Position numbers and translations under genes: made by a program. The notes under the pieces are model-generated. The model was not told the origin of the DNA, did no database searches, and worked only from the letters and a program-made list of their open reading frames with translations. From Methylococcaceae bacterium (GTDB lineage Bacteria; Pseudomonadota; Gammaproteobacteria; Methylococcales; Methylomonadaceae): a DNA stretch of 6,650 nt. Within the stretch, counting starts at the first letter, position 1. Each line of letters starts with the position of its first letter. The DNA lies in NCBI GenBank assembly GCA_021647145.1, contig JAKIVF010000152.1, positions 1-6,650 of the forward strand, in the 5' to 3' direction. Positions 1-5,525 of the stretch are shown piece after piece.

Positions 1-96
1 CCTTTCTCAGCTTATGAATCCTATCTTTCCCTGAAGAAAGAACTATTTAATGTACTTTCTAATATTGGAATAACTTACAATGTTGAGTTTTCTTGA
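1..96 (+). CDS. Possible C-terminal end of a plus-strand gene cut by the window edge
   Basis: Frame 1 is open from the first base to a TGA at 94-96, giving 31 residues that begin PFSAYESYLSLKK and end GITYNVEFS. The stretch is amphipathic and protein-like. It would converge on the mdaB-like pseudogene and overlap its last 22 bases. I recognise no family. Thirty-one open codons can occur by chance in AT-rich DNA, so this is only a possible partial gene; the sequence to the left would decide. Confidence 0.25.
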   Translation, partial: PFSAYESYLSLKKELFNVLSNIGITYNVEFS

Positions 97-629
97 AAGG
101 TTAAATTAATTTTACGTGGGTACTTAGTATCCCCTGCAATCACATTTCCAGCATGAAATGTTGGTATTTGATCTCGAATACTCAGATAACTATTAGTCAT
201 TATCAATGGTTGTAGAACATCATCAATATGTGGCGATTTTTTTAAAACGAAACCTTTCCCCAAATCACTCGCTTTCATATTTGATGTGGTCACTATCATA
301 AATTTATCAGCTGGCAGCTGACCGCCTTCACCATATTCCTCAGTAATAACAAATGTTTTTTCATATAGTAGGACTTCACCTAACCACTTGACCATCGGCG
401 CGGGCATATTAAACCACATGATGGGTGTGATATAAATAATTGTGTCAGCCCACATCAGTTTTCCAACTTCTCTGTCCACATTCCAGGTATCTTTTGTTAC
501 ATCTGAGATTTTTATTTTATGACCTTTTTCAGAAAGGTTCTTTTCAGTCAGATGGGCAAGAAAACTGTTTAGCTACCCTTTTGCATCAAATATTGAATGC
601 CCAGCAGTTACCAATAATATTTTCATCAT
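75..629 (-). pseudogene. mdaB: MdaB-type NAD(P)H:quinone oxidoreductase broken by one amber codon
   Basis: This is a flavodoxin-fold NAD(P)H oxidoreductase of the MdaB/NQO family, a cytosolic FAD enzyme that reduces quinones by two electrons. From ATG at 627-629 the frame runs 184 codons to TAA at 75-77, with a single internal TAG at 573-575 (codon 19). The start may instead be the adjacent ATG at 624-626, which has better spacing from the AGGA at 633-636. The protein begins MMKILLVTAGHS, and the stop falls in KG-stop-LNSFL where E. coli MdaB has NGQLNDTL, so a CAG-to-TAG change of a conserved Gln explains it. Beyond the stop the family features remain: WADTIIYITPIMWFNMPAP, YGEGGQLPADKFMI and IPTFHAGNVI. 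The length is close to the family's roughly 190 residues. The C-terminal 15 residues resemble E. coli MdaB poorly. A GTG at 477-479 could restart translation, but that product would lack the N-terminal cofactor-binding strand. The gene starts 14 nt after the oxidoreductase upstream, so the two were probably co-transcribed. Confidence 0.8.
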
Positions 630-643
630 TTTTCCTATTTATT

Positions 644-1669
644 CTAATTCCAATCGGCTAATACAATTTTTCCTATTGCATTACCTTGCTCAATCATTTC
701 ATGTACCTTTCGCAAGTTTTCTGCATTAATAGGCTGGATAAGCTTACCAACGGTAGTAACAAGCTCACCTTTATCTACCAAATCAGCAATTGTATTCAAT
801 AGTCGTTGTTGCTCTATCATATCTAGTGTTTGGTACATAGACCGAGTAAACATAAACTCCCAGACAAAGGTTGCACTTTTACTTTTTAATAGACCTAGAT
901 CGACTGTTGTAGCTTCAACAATTGAGCATATTTTACCTTGTGGTATGATTGCTTCTACCATTGCTGACCAGTGTTGATCTGTATTATTAAGGCAGAAAAT
1001 AAAATCTACATGAGGAATGCCTAACTTAGCTAGTTCTTTGTCTAAAGCATTTCGATGATTAATAACGGTGTTAGCACCAAGTTTCAAGCACCAGTCTCGT
1101 GATTCATCTCTTGAGGCAGTTGCAATTACATTTAACTTTGCAATTTTACTTGCAAGTTGAATAGCAATTGAACCAACTCCTCCCGCCGCCCCAATGATTA
1201 AAATGGATTTTCCTGCATCATTGCCTTGCTGAGAAATGCCTAGTCTATCAAACAAGGCCTCCCATGCAGTGATGCTCGTCAGTGGTAAAGCGGCTGATTC
1301 AGCAAAAGATAAAGACTCTGGTTTATTACCTACAATACGCTCATCAACCAACTGAAACTCACTGTTAGAGCCTTGGCGAGTAATATCACCTGCATAGTAG
1401 ACCTTATCACTTACCGAGTAGCGCTTAACTTTCGAACCTATAGCAACAACAGTACCTGATGCATCCCACCCTAAAATTTTAGGTTCTATTTCAAGCCGAT
1501 CTTTTGGTGCACGTATTTTGGTATCAACGGGATTAACCGAAATAGCTTTTACCTCTACCAGTAGATCATGGCCACTGACTTCCGGTTTTTCTAAATTCAA
1601 ATCTTGAAGACTATTTTCATCTTCGATAGGCAAGAATTTGTATAAACCAATTGCTTTCATTTTTTGCAC
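644..1669 (-). CDS. Zinc-less MDR-family alcohol dehydrogenase / quinone oxidoreductase
   Basis: This is a medium-chain dehydrogenase/reductase of 341 residues, of the type usually annotated 'zinc-binding alcohol dehydrogenase family protein' (NADPH:quinone reductase-like). It probably reduces quinones or activated alkenes in the cytosol; the substrate is unknown. The GroES-like N-terminal domain carries NPVDTKIR (46-53) and LGWDASGTV (67-74). The hinge AALPLTSITAWEAL (126-139) leads into the Rossmann domain with GAAGGVG (160-166), the NADPH-binding glycine motif. The C-terminus GNAIGKIVL is typical of the family. I see no catalytic zinc ligands and no structural four-Cys loop, so the zinc name is misleading. 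The start is uncertain: GTG at 1667-1669 has GGGG 8 nt upstream, whereas ATG at 1658-1660 gives the usual family N-terminus MKAIGLY. It lies 14 nt upstream of the mdaB pseudogene and ends in TAG. Confidence 0.92.
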   Translation of the reverse strand: MQKMKAIGLYKFLPIEDENSLQDLNLEKPEVSGHDLLVEVKAISVNPVDTKIRAPKDRLEIEPKILGWDASGTVVAIGSKVKRYSVSDKVYYAGDITRQGSNSEFQLVDERIVGNKPESLSFAESAALPLTSITAWEALFDRLGISQQGNDAGKSILIIGAAGGVGSIAIQLASKIAKLNVIATASRDESRDWCLKLGANTVINHRNALDKELAKLGIPHVDFIFCLNNTDQHWSAMVEAIIPQGKICSIVEATTVDLGLLKSKSATFVWEFMFTRSMYQTLDMIEQQRLLNTIADLVDKGELVTTVGKLIQPINAENLRKVHEMIEQGNAIGKIVLADWN

Positions 1670-1692
1670 TATAAATACCCCAACAAATTCAA

Positions 1693-1720
1693 ATAATAAA
1701 CCTAAGGTATCTTATTCCAA
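1693..1720 (-). promoter_or_regulatory. Candidate sigma-70 promoter for the oxidoreductase pair
   Basis: On the minus strand a -35-like TTGGAA (1715-1720) and a -10-like TATTAT (1693-1698) are 16 nt apart. Transcription would start near 1686, giving a leader of about 20 nt before the GTG/ATG start. The -35 hexamer matches the TTGACA consensus at 4 of 6 positions and the -10 matches TATAAT at 5 of 6. This is inferred from sequence only, and AT-rich DNA yields such matches easily. Confidence 0.5.
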
Positions 1721-1749
1721 ATTTAGTTAATATTCTTAAAAAATTTGGA
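1716..1749. repeat. 9-bp inverted repeat overlapping the oxidoreductase promoter (possible operator)
   Basis: TCCAAATTT at 1716-1724 is matched exactly by AAATTTGGA at 1741-1749, with 16 nt between. One arm overlaps the proposed -35 box of the minus-strand oxidoreductase gene and the other lies just upstream, where a dimeric repressor or activator would bind. MDR/MdaB-type operons are often controlled by redox- or electrophile-sensing regulators (LysR, MarR/HxlR or TetR types), but no regulator gene is present here to test the idea. Confidence 0.5.
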
Positions 1750-1761
1750 GTACAAATATAA

Positions 1762-1891
1762 GTAGAAAAAAACTACAGTGCGGGCTTTAAAAGTAAGTTG
1801 GTATTAAGTACTGAAGAATGAAAAGACCTTGGCAGAAATAGCCATGGAGCCTTCAAGGCAGTTAAAGAGGATAAAGAAGAGCAATCAGTAG
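1762..1891 (+). mobile_element. Decayed relic of an IS3-family OrfA (HTH subunit of transposase)
   Basis: Two adjacent plus-strand frames together spell the N-terminus of an IS3-family OrfA. Frame 1 (from about 1762) gives EKNYSAGFKSKLVL, then frame 2 (from 1808) gives VLKNEKTLAEIA. Intact OrfA proteins read roughly NYSAEFKSKVVLEALKNEKTLAEIA, so the junction LVL/VLK implies loss of two bases of a Glu codon near 1807. After LAEIA the frame continues as MEPSRQLKRIKK to a TAG at 1889-1891; this part is no longer clearly family-like and is probably a deletion junction. I see no OrfB and no terminal inverted repeats. It is a fragment without activity. Confidence 0.6.
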
Positions 1892-2178
1892 CCCATGAAC
1901 AAAATTAGTCTGGATTCACCAAATGAAAAAAGACTTCGCCTACCGATCATTCTTGTCAGATGGATCATCATGTGTATCATGTCGGATAACGCTGTCGCTC
2001 ATCCGGCTTACGAGTTATAAATAATTCTAAAAATCCTTGCCTGACATCAGGTATAGAATGAGGTGAAATTGATTGGGTACGTGTTCCAAAGCCGGCGATG
2101 TGGTTCAATGGATGATGAAGTTGATGGAAAAGAAATAAAGAAGAGAAAAAAATAGCATAAATATCGTAAGAAAATAAT
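1892..2178. other. Gene-free stretch with repeat copy 1 and a purine-rich leader
   Basis: No supported gene lies between the IS3 relic and the orphan gene. The stretch holds the REP-like repeat (separate entry), a near-palindrome CCTGACATCAGG at 2040-2051, and a purine tract at 2126-2152 interrupted by a single T, just before the start of the orphan gene. A 31-codon frame from GTG at 2063 to TAG at 2155 has no clear ribosome site and resembles no known protein. An 81-codon minus-strand frame here reads straight through the repeat and was rejected. Confidence 0.5.
1981..2012 (-). repeat. REP-like 32-bp repeat, copy 1 (inverted)
   Basis: Read on the minus strand it begins CGTAAGCCGGATGAGCGACA and ends in GCGTTATCCGAC. 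The arms CGGAT and ATCCG can pair around a GAGCG/CGTT core, as in REP-type extragenic palindromes. It matches the copy at 2727-2758 in 25 of 32 positions, in opposite orientation. The general shape (GTARG, then TTGGATGAGCG, a short loop, then ATCCAAC) resembles common extragenic palindromes of gammaproteobacteria that are moved by RAYT (TnpA-REP) transposases. No such transposase lies in this window. Confidence 0.65.
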
Positions 2179-2718
2179 ATGATTAATTTTGAATTAGAAT
2201 GTGACGGTGATGGAGGAATCACTTTAATTGACCCTAGAAAATTAGAAAAATTAACTAAAGAAACAGCCGCTCTTTTGACTATTGTTATTGATGTTTTGGG
2301 TAAGACTGAGCTAACTATGGATTATCCTAATAAAGAATGGTCTGTAGTACGGAGCAGAGAGCTAAAAAAGTTACAAGAAATCTGTAGTAATGGGCTAATG
2401 TTTACGGGGCTTCTTAAAGATGGTGAATATAATGTAAGCGTTACCTTTGACTCAAACAGTCAAGTGGCAAGTACAAGTAGTGGGTTTATTGAGGTAACAG
2501 AAAATAAGATTATTGCTGTTGAAACAGGTGAGTTAATACAAAATTTAATATATCCAAAGCTATCTTTGGATATATTAATGGATTTGGATATTACATCTGG
2601 AAAATATTTAGTCAATAATAATATTGATGGTGATAATTTGAGGTTGAATTTAACATCAGTTCATAAAGATGAAGTAAAAACAATGAATAATGCTATTGAT
2701 CTTTCCGATAGAGCTTGA
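2179..2718 (+). CDS. Hypothetical acidic protein, 179 residues, no recognised family
   Basis: I do not recognise this protein. It is acidic (about 29 Asp/Glu against 18 Lys/Arg), with no signal peptide, membrane segment or cysteine motif, so it is probably cytosolic. Residues 20-40 (RKLEKLTKETAALLTIVIDV) and 59-72 look helical. Residues 78-116 look like short strands (DGEYNVSVTF, GFIEVTENKIIAVET). The tail is rich in Asn and Asp (LVNNNIDGDNLRLNL). ATG at 2179 is the only sensible start; its ribosome site is weak (TAAGAAAA, no GGAG). It is the only full gene on the plus strand, is AT-richer to the eye than the operon genes, and is bracketed by inverted REP-like repeats, the second only 8 nt after its TGA. 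Codons for residues 123-133 lie inside a perfect 15-bp hairpin. Its position between a tRNA and an IS relic suggests a gene gained by transfer, possibly a small effector, immunity or phage-derived protein; that is inference. Confidence 0.7.
   Translation: MINFELECDGDGGITLIDPRKLEKLTKETAALLTIVIDVLGKTELTMDYPNKEWSVVRSRELKKLQEICSNGLMFTGLLKDGEYNVSVTFDSNSQVASTSSGFIEVTENKIIAVETGELIQNLIYPKLSLDILMDLDITSGKYLVNNNIDGDNLRLNLTSVHKDEVKTMNNAIDLSDRA
2545..2578. repeat. Perfect 15-bp hairpin inside the orphan gene
   Basis: TTAATATATCCAAAG (2545-2559) is followed by the 4-nt loop CTAT and then its exact reverse complement CTTTGGATATATTAA (2564-2578). The arms are uninterrupted. In the reading frame this encodes roughly LIYPKLSLDIL of the orphan protein. 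A 15-bp perfect stem with a tetraloop is far beyond chance for a sequence of this length. It may form a stable stem-loop in the mRNA or a DNA cruciform, be a dyad for a DNA-binding protein, or have been made by template switching during replication. Confidence 0.85.
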
Positions 2719-2726
2719 TATGTGGA

Positions 2727-2758
2727 CGTAAGTTGGATGAGCGACGGCATTATTAGAT
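2727..2758 (+). repeat. REP-like 32-bp repeat, copy 2
   Basis: It begins CGTAAGTTGGATGAGCGACG and ends in GCATTATTAGAT on the plus strand. It is identical to the reverse complement of 1981-2012 at 25 of 32 positions. The 5' half is well preserved, while the 3' arm has decayed (ATTAG in place of ATCCG), so its own hairpin is weak. It begins 8 nt after the stop codon of the orphan gene and may take the place of a terminator or 3'-end stabiliser for that transcript. Confidence 0.6.
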
Positions 2759-2773
2759 CATTAAATGTATATA

Positions 2774-2874
2774 GTTTCACCTGACATGTTCTGTCTGACC
2801 TTTTAAGAAATTAGGGTACAACGCGGTGAAACCTGACGGTTAATGCTTACGAAATGGGCTTAAATACAGAACAT
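2774..2874. repeat. Two interlocking inverted repeats (pseudoknot-like order)
   Basis: GTTTCACC (2774-2781) pairs with GGTGAAAC (2825-2832), and ATGTTCTGT (2786-2794) pairs with ACAGAACAT (2866-2874). The left arms come in order 1, 2 and the right arms in order 1', 2', so both pairings together would cross, as in an RNA pseudoknot or a pair of protein-binding dyads. The stretch between the orphan gene and the tRNA otherwise holds no gene I can support. Each repeat alone could be chance; the pair together is suggestive only. Confidence 0.4.
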
Positions 2875-2940
2875 TCGAGAAAAAACATGAATAATCTTGA
2901 TGTAATTAACCAGCTAAAGAGAATAGCGACAAGACATCAA

Positions 2941-3017
<77 letters not shown>

Positions 3018-3030
3018 ATTGATTTCTGCT

Positions 3031-3058
3031 ATTATAGAGCTTATTCAATAATTGGCAA
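3031..3058 (-). promoter_or_regulatory. Promoter of the tRNA-fMet gene
   Basis: On the minus strand TTGCCA (3053-3058) and a perfect TATAAT (3031-3036) are 16 nt apart. Transcription would start near 3024, about 7 nt before the mature 5' end of the tRNA at 3017. That gives a very short leader for RNase P to remove. The position directly before a tRNA and the consensus -10 make this the best-supported promoter in the window. Confidence 0.8.
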
Positions 3059-3088
3059 GCTAAATATTCTTTTATCATTGATTTAATC

Positions 3089-3586
3089 CTATATAATATA
3101 AAATAACGCTACTCCGGCCATACCCCCTGCCAATACATCATCTAGCATAATCCCAACACCTCCCTCAATTTTTTGGTCAATCCATTTTATCGGCCACGGT
3201 TTCACAATATCAAAAAACCTAAACAAGAAAAAACCCACTAAAACTGCATACCATGAAAATGGAACCAAGCACATTGTAATTAGAAAACCTGCAATTTCAT
3301 CCCAAACAATGCCTCCAAAATCATGTTCACCTAATAACTCAGCAGCTTGACCACATATCGAAAAACCAACATAAATAATCAAAATAGTTAGAATACTGTA
3401 AATCCAAGTTTCAGTTTGTATAAAAACTAGATAGATTGGAATAGCAGCAATAGTCCCCATTGTCCCTGGCATTTTTTTAGCTAACCCTGAACCAAAACCA
3501 AAAGCTAAAAATAAAATAGGGGTAGACATAATTCGTCTAACGGTTAATTTATTTTTTCCATACTCTGATCTAAGAAAAATGCTCAA
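3089..3586 (-). CDS. pgpA: Phosphatidylglycerophosphatase A
   Basis: PgpA removes the phosphate from phosphatidylglycerol phosphate at the inner membrane, making phosphatidylglycerol, the precursor of cardiolipin. The signatures are FGSGLAKKMPGTMGT (31-45), DFGGIVWDEIAG (89-100, acidic metal/catalytic site), FRFFDIVKPWP (122-132) and GGVGIMLDDVLAG (142-154). Hydrophobic membrane segments lie near 46-57, 61-78, 98-121 and 151-165. The protein is 165 residues, against about 172 in E. coli. The start used is TTG at 3584-3586, with AAAAGG only 2 nt upstream, so the first residue is uncertain. The N-terminal extension up to MSTPILFLAFGFGSG resembles E. coli PgpA, which favours it over the ATG at 3527-3529. 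The TTG start overlaps the end of thiL by 17 nt, so translation is probably coupled. It is the last protein gene of the operon. Confidence 0.95.
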   Translation of the reverse strand: MSIFLRSEYGKNKLTVRRIMSTPILFLAFGFGSGLAKKMPGTMGTIAAIPIYLVFIQTETWIYSILTILIIYVGFSICGQAAELLGEHDFGGIVWDEIAGFLITMCLVPFSWYAVLVGFFLFRFFDIVKPWPIKWIDQKIEGGVGIMLDDVLAGGMAGVALFYII

Positions 3587-4505
3587 AACCTTTTACCCCC
3601 AATTCTTTAGTTTTTCCTAAGCGTTGAACTCTAAAACCTGTCTCTTCTTCAACTACTCCTATCTGAGTACAGTCTATTTTTATTAAATGAATCTTATCAG
3701 GAGCAACCGTAAAACATAATTCATAATCATCTCCTGCCGTTAAAGGCATTTGCCAATCCCCTGTTTTTTCAATATAGCTTCTCACCATTTTGGATAAGGG
3801 TAATTTATCCCAATCTATTCTGGCACCAACATGACTTTGTTTTAGAATATGCTCTAAATCTGAGGCCAAACCATCAGATATATCGATACATGCATTTGAA
3901 TGCGCCATAATTGCAAGACCTTCATTAACTCGCGGAAAAGGTCGATGAAATTGCTTTAAAGCGCTATTAGGCGAGGAACAGTTAAAACCTTTTTCTATTT
4001 TAAGCCCCAACCCAGCATCCCCTAGCCAGCCAGTCATAAAGATGTAATCACCTATTTTTGCCCCAGATCGGAGCATCGCTCGGCCTTTTGGAACCATTCC
4101 CATGGCCTGCACAGTTAATGTTAATTTACCAGAACTTGTATCCCCTCCAATTAAGTCAACAGAAAATTGATTTGCTAAACTCAAAAAACCTTCTGAAAAC
4201 CCTTTTAACCAATTTTCGTTAACTTCCGGCAAAGTTAAAGCCAATGTCACAGATGTTGGTTTTGCGCCCATTGCAGCAAGGTCGCTTAAATTAACGGCTA
4301 ACAATTTATGTCCTAATAACTTTGGATCTGTTCCTGCAAAGAAATGCACGCCTTCAACCATTGTATCCACGGTTACAGCTAGCTCGTACTCAGCAGGAAT
4401 CAACATCAAAGCACAGTCATCACCAATTCCTTTTCTATTAACCGCACTCTTCTTTATTTTTTGGGTAAAATATTTGTCTATTAATCTAAACTCAGAAACA
4501 GGCAC
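3570..4505 (-). CDS. thiL: Thiamine-monophosphate kinase
   Basis: ThiL uses ATP to turn thiamine phosphate into thiamine pyrophosphate, the active cofactor, in the cytosol. It belongs to the AIR synthase/PurM-like superfamily. Visible motifs are GIGDDCA (26-32), VDTMVEGVHF (46-55, metal/ATP site), VNLSDLAAMGA (71-81), IGGDTSSG (119-126), RSGAKIGD (146-153), IDISDGLASDL (207-217) and AGDDYELCF (257-265). The last reads GGEDYELCF in E. coli. The length of 311 residues is slightly below the 325 of E. coli. The start is GTG at 4503-4505, overlapping the nusB stop as TAGTG, with no strong ribosome site of its own, so it is probably read by ribosomes leaving nusB. The stop is TAG. Confidence 0.97.
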   Translation of the reverse strand: MPVSEFRLIDKYFTQKIKKSAVNRKGIGDDCALMLIPAEYELAVTVDTMVEGVHFFAGTDPKLLGHKLLAVNLSDLAAMGAKPTSVTLALTLPEVNENWLKGFSEGFLSLANQFSVDLIGGDTSSGKLTLTVQAMGMVPKGRAMLRSGAKIGDYIFMTGWLGDAGLGLKIEKGFNCSSPNSALKQFHRPFPRVNEGLAIMAHSNACIDISDGLASDLEHILKQSHVGARIDWDKLPLSKMVRSYIEKTGDWQMPLTAGDDYELCFTVAPDKIHLIKIDCTQIGVVEEETGFRVQRLGKTKELGVKGFEHFS

Positions 4506-4945
4506 TATTTTTCAGTATCTATCTTAGCTTTAATTTCCAAAGCCCGTTTTACCTGAGCCACTTTATCTAGAATACCATTAATATATTTATGACTTCCTTC
4601 TGCACCAAAAAACTTTGCCAGATTAACACCTTCATTAATAATGACCTTATAAGGAGCATCCAAGCGATTGATTAATTCGTAAACGCTAACCCTTAAAATT
4701 GCACGCTCTACTGGGTCAATCTGTTCGATAGGCCTATCAACAAATTCATCTAAAGCTTCATCAATCATCTTTAGCTGTTTTGGAACCCCATGAAAAATTT
4801 CAGAAAAATATTTTTTCTGAGCTCCTTTAAGGTAATTTTCTTCCAAAAAGTGCATTTCAATTCTAGCTAAATTTTCATCCGACATTTGCCATTGATAAAG
4901 TGCTTGCACTGCACACCTTCTTGCATTCGTTTTTGCTGAGATCAT
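4505..4945 (-). CDS. nusB: Transcription antitermination factor NusB
   Basis: NusB is an all-helical RNA-binding protein. With NusE (S10) it binds boxA of rRNA leaders and prevents premature termination of rRNA operons. The 146-residue product matches the family throughout: NARRCAVQALYQWQ (7-20), IDPVERAILRVSVYEL (76-91) and PYKVIINEGVNLAKFFG ending in SHKYINGILDKVA (98-130). I chose ATG at 4943-4945, which overlaps the ribH stop as TGATG and has GGA 6 nt upstream. A TTG one codon earlier is less likely. The tail after LDKVA is about ten residues longer than in E. coli (139) and rich in Lys and Glu. The stop is TAG. Confidence 0.97.
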   Translation of the reverse strand: MISAKTNARRCAVQALYQWQMSDENLARIEMHFLEENYLKGAQKKYFSEIFHGVPKQLKMIDEALDEFVDRPIEQIDPVERAILRVSVYELINRLDAPYKVIINEGVNLAKFFGAEGSHKYINGILDKVAQVKRALEIKAKIDTEK

Positions 4946-5421
4946 CAAGCATCCAGATTAGCGAACAAACTTACCATTTCAATTGCAGACATCGCAGCCT
5001 CTGCTCCCTTATTTCCAGCTTTAGTTCCAGCACGTTCTATTGCTTGCTCTATGGAATCAACAGTCAACACGCCAAAGCTAACGGGAACTTGGTATTGTAA
5101 AGAAACAGAGGCAATTCCTTTAACACATTCACCTGCCACATATTCAAAATGCGGCGTTCCTCCACGAATAACAGCTCCTAAAGCAATGATTGCATCATAT
5201 TTTTTAGTTGCAGCAATTTTTTGAACAACCATTGGTAGCTCAAATGCACCCGGCGCTTTTACCAGACAAATATCTTCTTTATTCGCACCATGACGAACTA
5301 AAGCATCAATAGCTCCGCCTTCAAGTTGGTCTACTATAAAACTATTAAAACGTGAAGCTACAATACAAAATTTACCGCTCTTAACCGATAAATTTCCTTC
5401 TATTGTTTTTATTATTGACAT
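4945..5421 (-). CDS. ribH: 6,7-dimethyl-8-ribityllumazine synthase
   Basis: RibH condenses 5-amino-6-ribitylaminouracil with 3,4-dihydroxy-2-butanone 4-phosphate to give the lumazine precursor of riboflavin. The family usually assembles into 60-subunit shells or pentamers. Active-site elements are present: RFN (24-26), PGAFELP (57-63), LGAVIRGGTPHFEYV (81-95, with the catalytic His at 91), FGVLT (116-120) and AGTKAGNKG (131-139). The length of 158 is normal. ATG at 5419-5421 follows an AGAG-plus-A-run ribosome site. Its substrate partner comes from the DHBP synthase gene directly upstream, 104 nt away. The TGA stop overlaps the start of nusB. Confidence 0.97.
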   Translation of the reverse strand: MSIIKTIEGNLSVKSGKFCIVASRFNSFIVDQLEGGAIDALVRHGANKEDICLVKAPGAFELPMVVQKIAATKKYDAIIALGAVIRGGTPHFEYVAGECVKGIASVSLQYQVPVSFGVLTVDSIEQAIERAGTKAGNKGAEAAMSAIEMVSLFANLDA

Positions 5422-5449
5422 TTTTTTCTCTGTTTTTGTTTCTTAAATT

Positions 5450-5497
5450 AAAGTTATACAAATACTTCACATTCGAGATCACGCAAAATATAACTTT
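5450..5497. repeat. 9-bp inverted repeat in the ribH leader
   Basis: AAAGTTATA (5450-5458) is the exact reverse complement of TATAACTTT (5489-5497), with 30 nt between. It lies in the ribBA-ribH gap, ending about 29 nt before the ribH start. In the operon mRNA it could form a large-loop stem upstream of the ribH ribosome site. I see none of the conserved FMN riboswitch blocks in it. It could be a processing or translational control element; this is inference. Confidence 0.45.
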
Positions 5498-5500
5498 CAT

Positions 5501-5524
5501 TAACATAGAGTACTGTGTATGTTA
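5501..5524. repeat. 7-bp AT-rich hairpin just after ribBA
   Basis: TAACATA (5501-5507) and TATGTTA (5518-5524) form a stem around a 10-nt loop, starting right after the ribBA TAG (5526-5528) on the minus strand. The stem is AT-rich and no U-tract follows, so it is a poor terminator. It may mark an RNA 3' end or processing site that sets different amounts of ribBA and ribH. Confidence 0.4.
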
Positions 5525-5525
5525 T

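Noticed and set aside
440..661. 73-codon plus-strand open frame opposite the mdaB relic
   Set aside because: It is the antisense shadow of the pseudogene and of the end of the oxidoreductase; it is hydrophobic with no family resemblance.
2040..2051. Near-palindrome CCTGACATCAGG
   Set aside because: It has only a 5-bp stem with a 2-nt centre, which is expected by chance in a few hundred bases; the shared word CCTGACAT at 2780-2787 is also too short to count.
2063..2155. 31-codon plus-strand frame starting with GTG
   Set aside because: It is short, with no clear ribosome site, a lysine-rich tail that simply reflects a purine tract, and no recognised similarity.
1977..2222. 81-codon minus-strand open frame
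   Set aside because: It reads through the REP-like repeat and into the start of the orphan gene on the other strand; it has no family resemblance and no ribosome site.
2880..2940. Intrinsic terminator for the tRNA-fMet gene
   Set aside because: A 7-bp inverted repeat (2897-2903 with 2934-2940) has a 30-nt loop, and the run of six T lies well past it without a GC-rich stem.
5422..5525. FMN riboswitch before ribH
   Set aside because: None of the conserved FMN (RFN) element blocks are present and the gap is too short for the full aptamer plus an expression platform.
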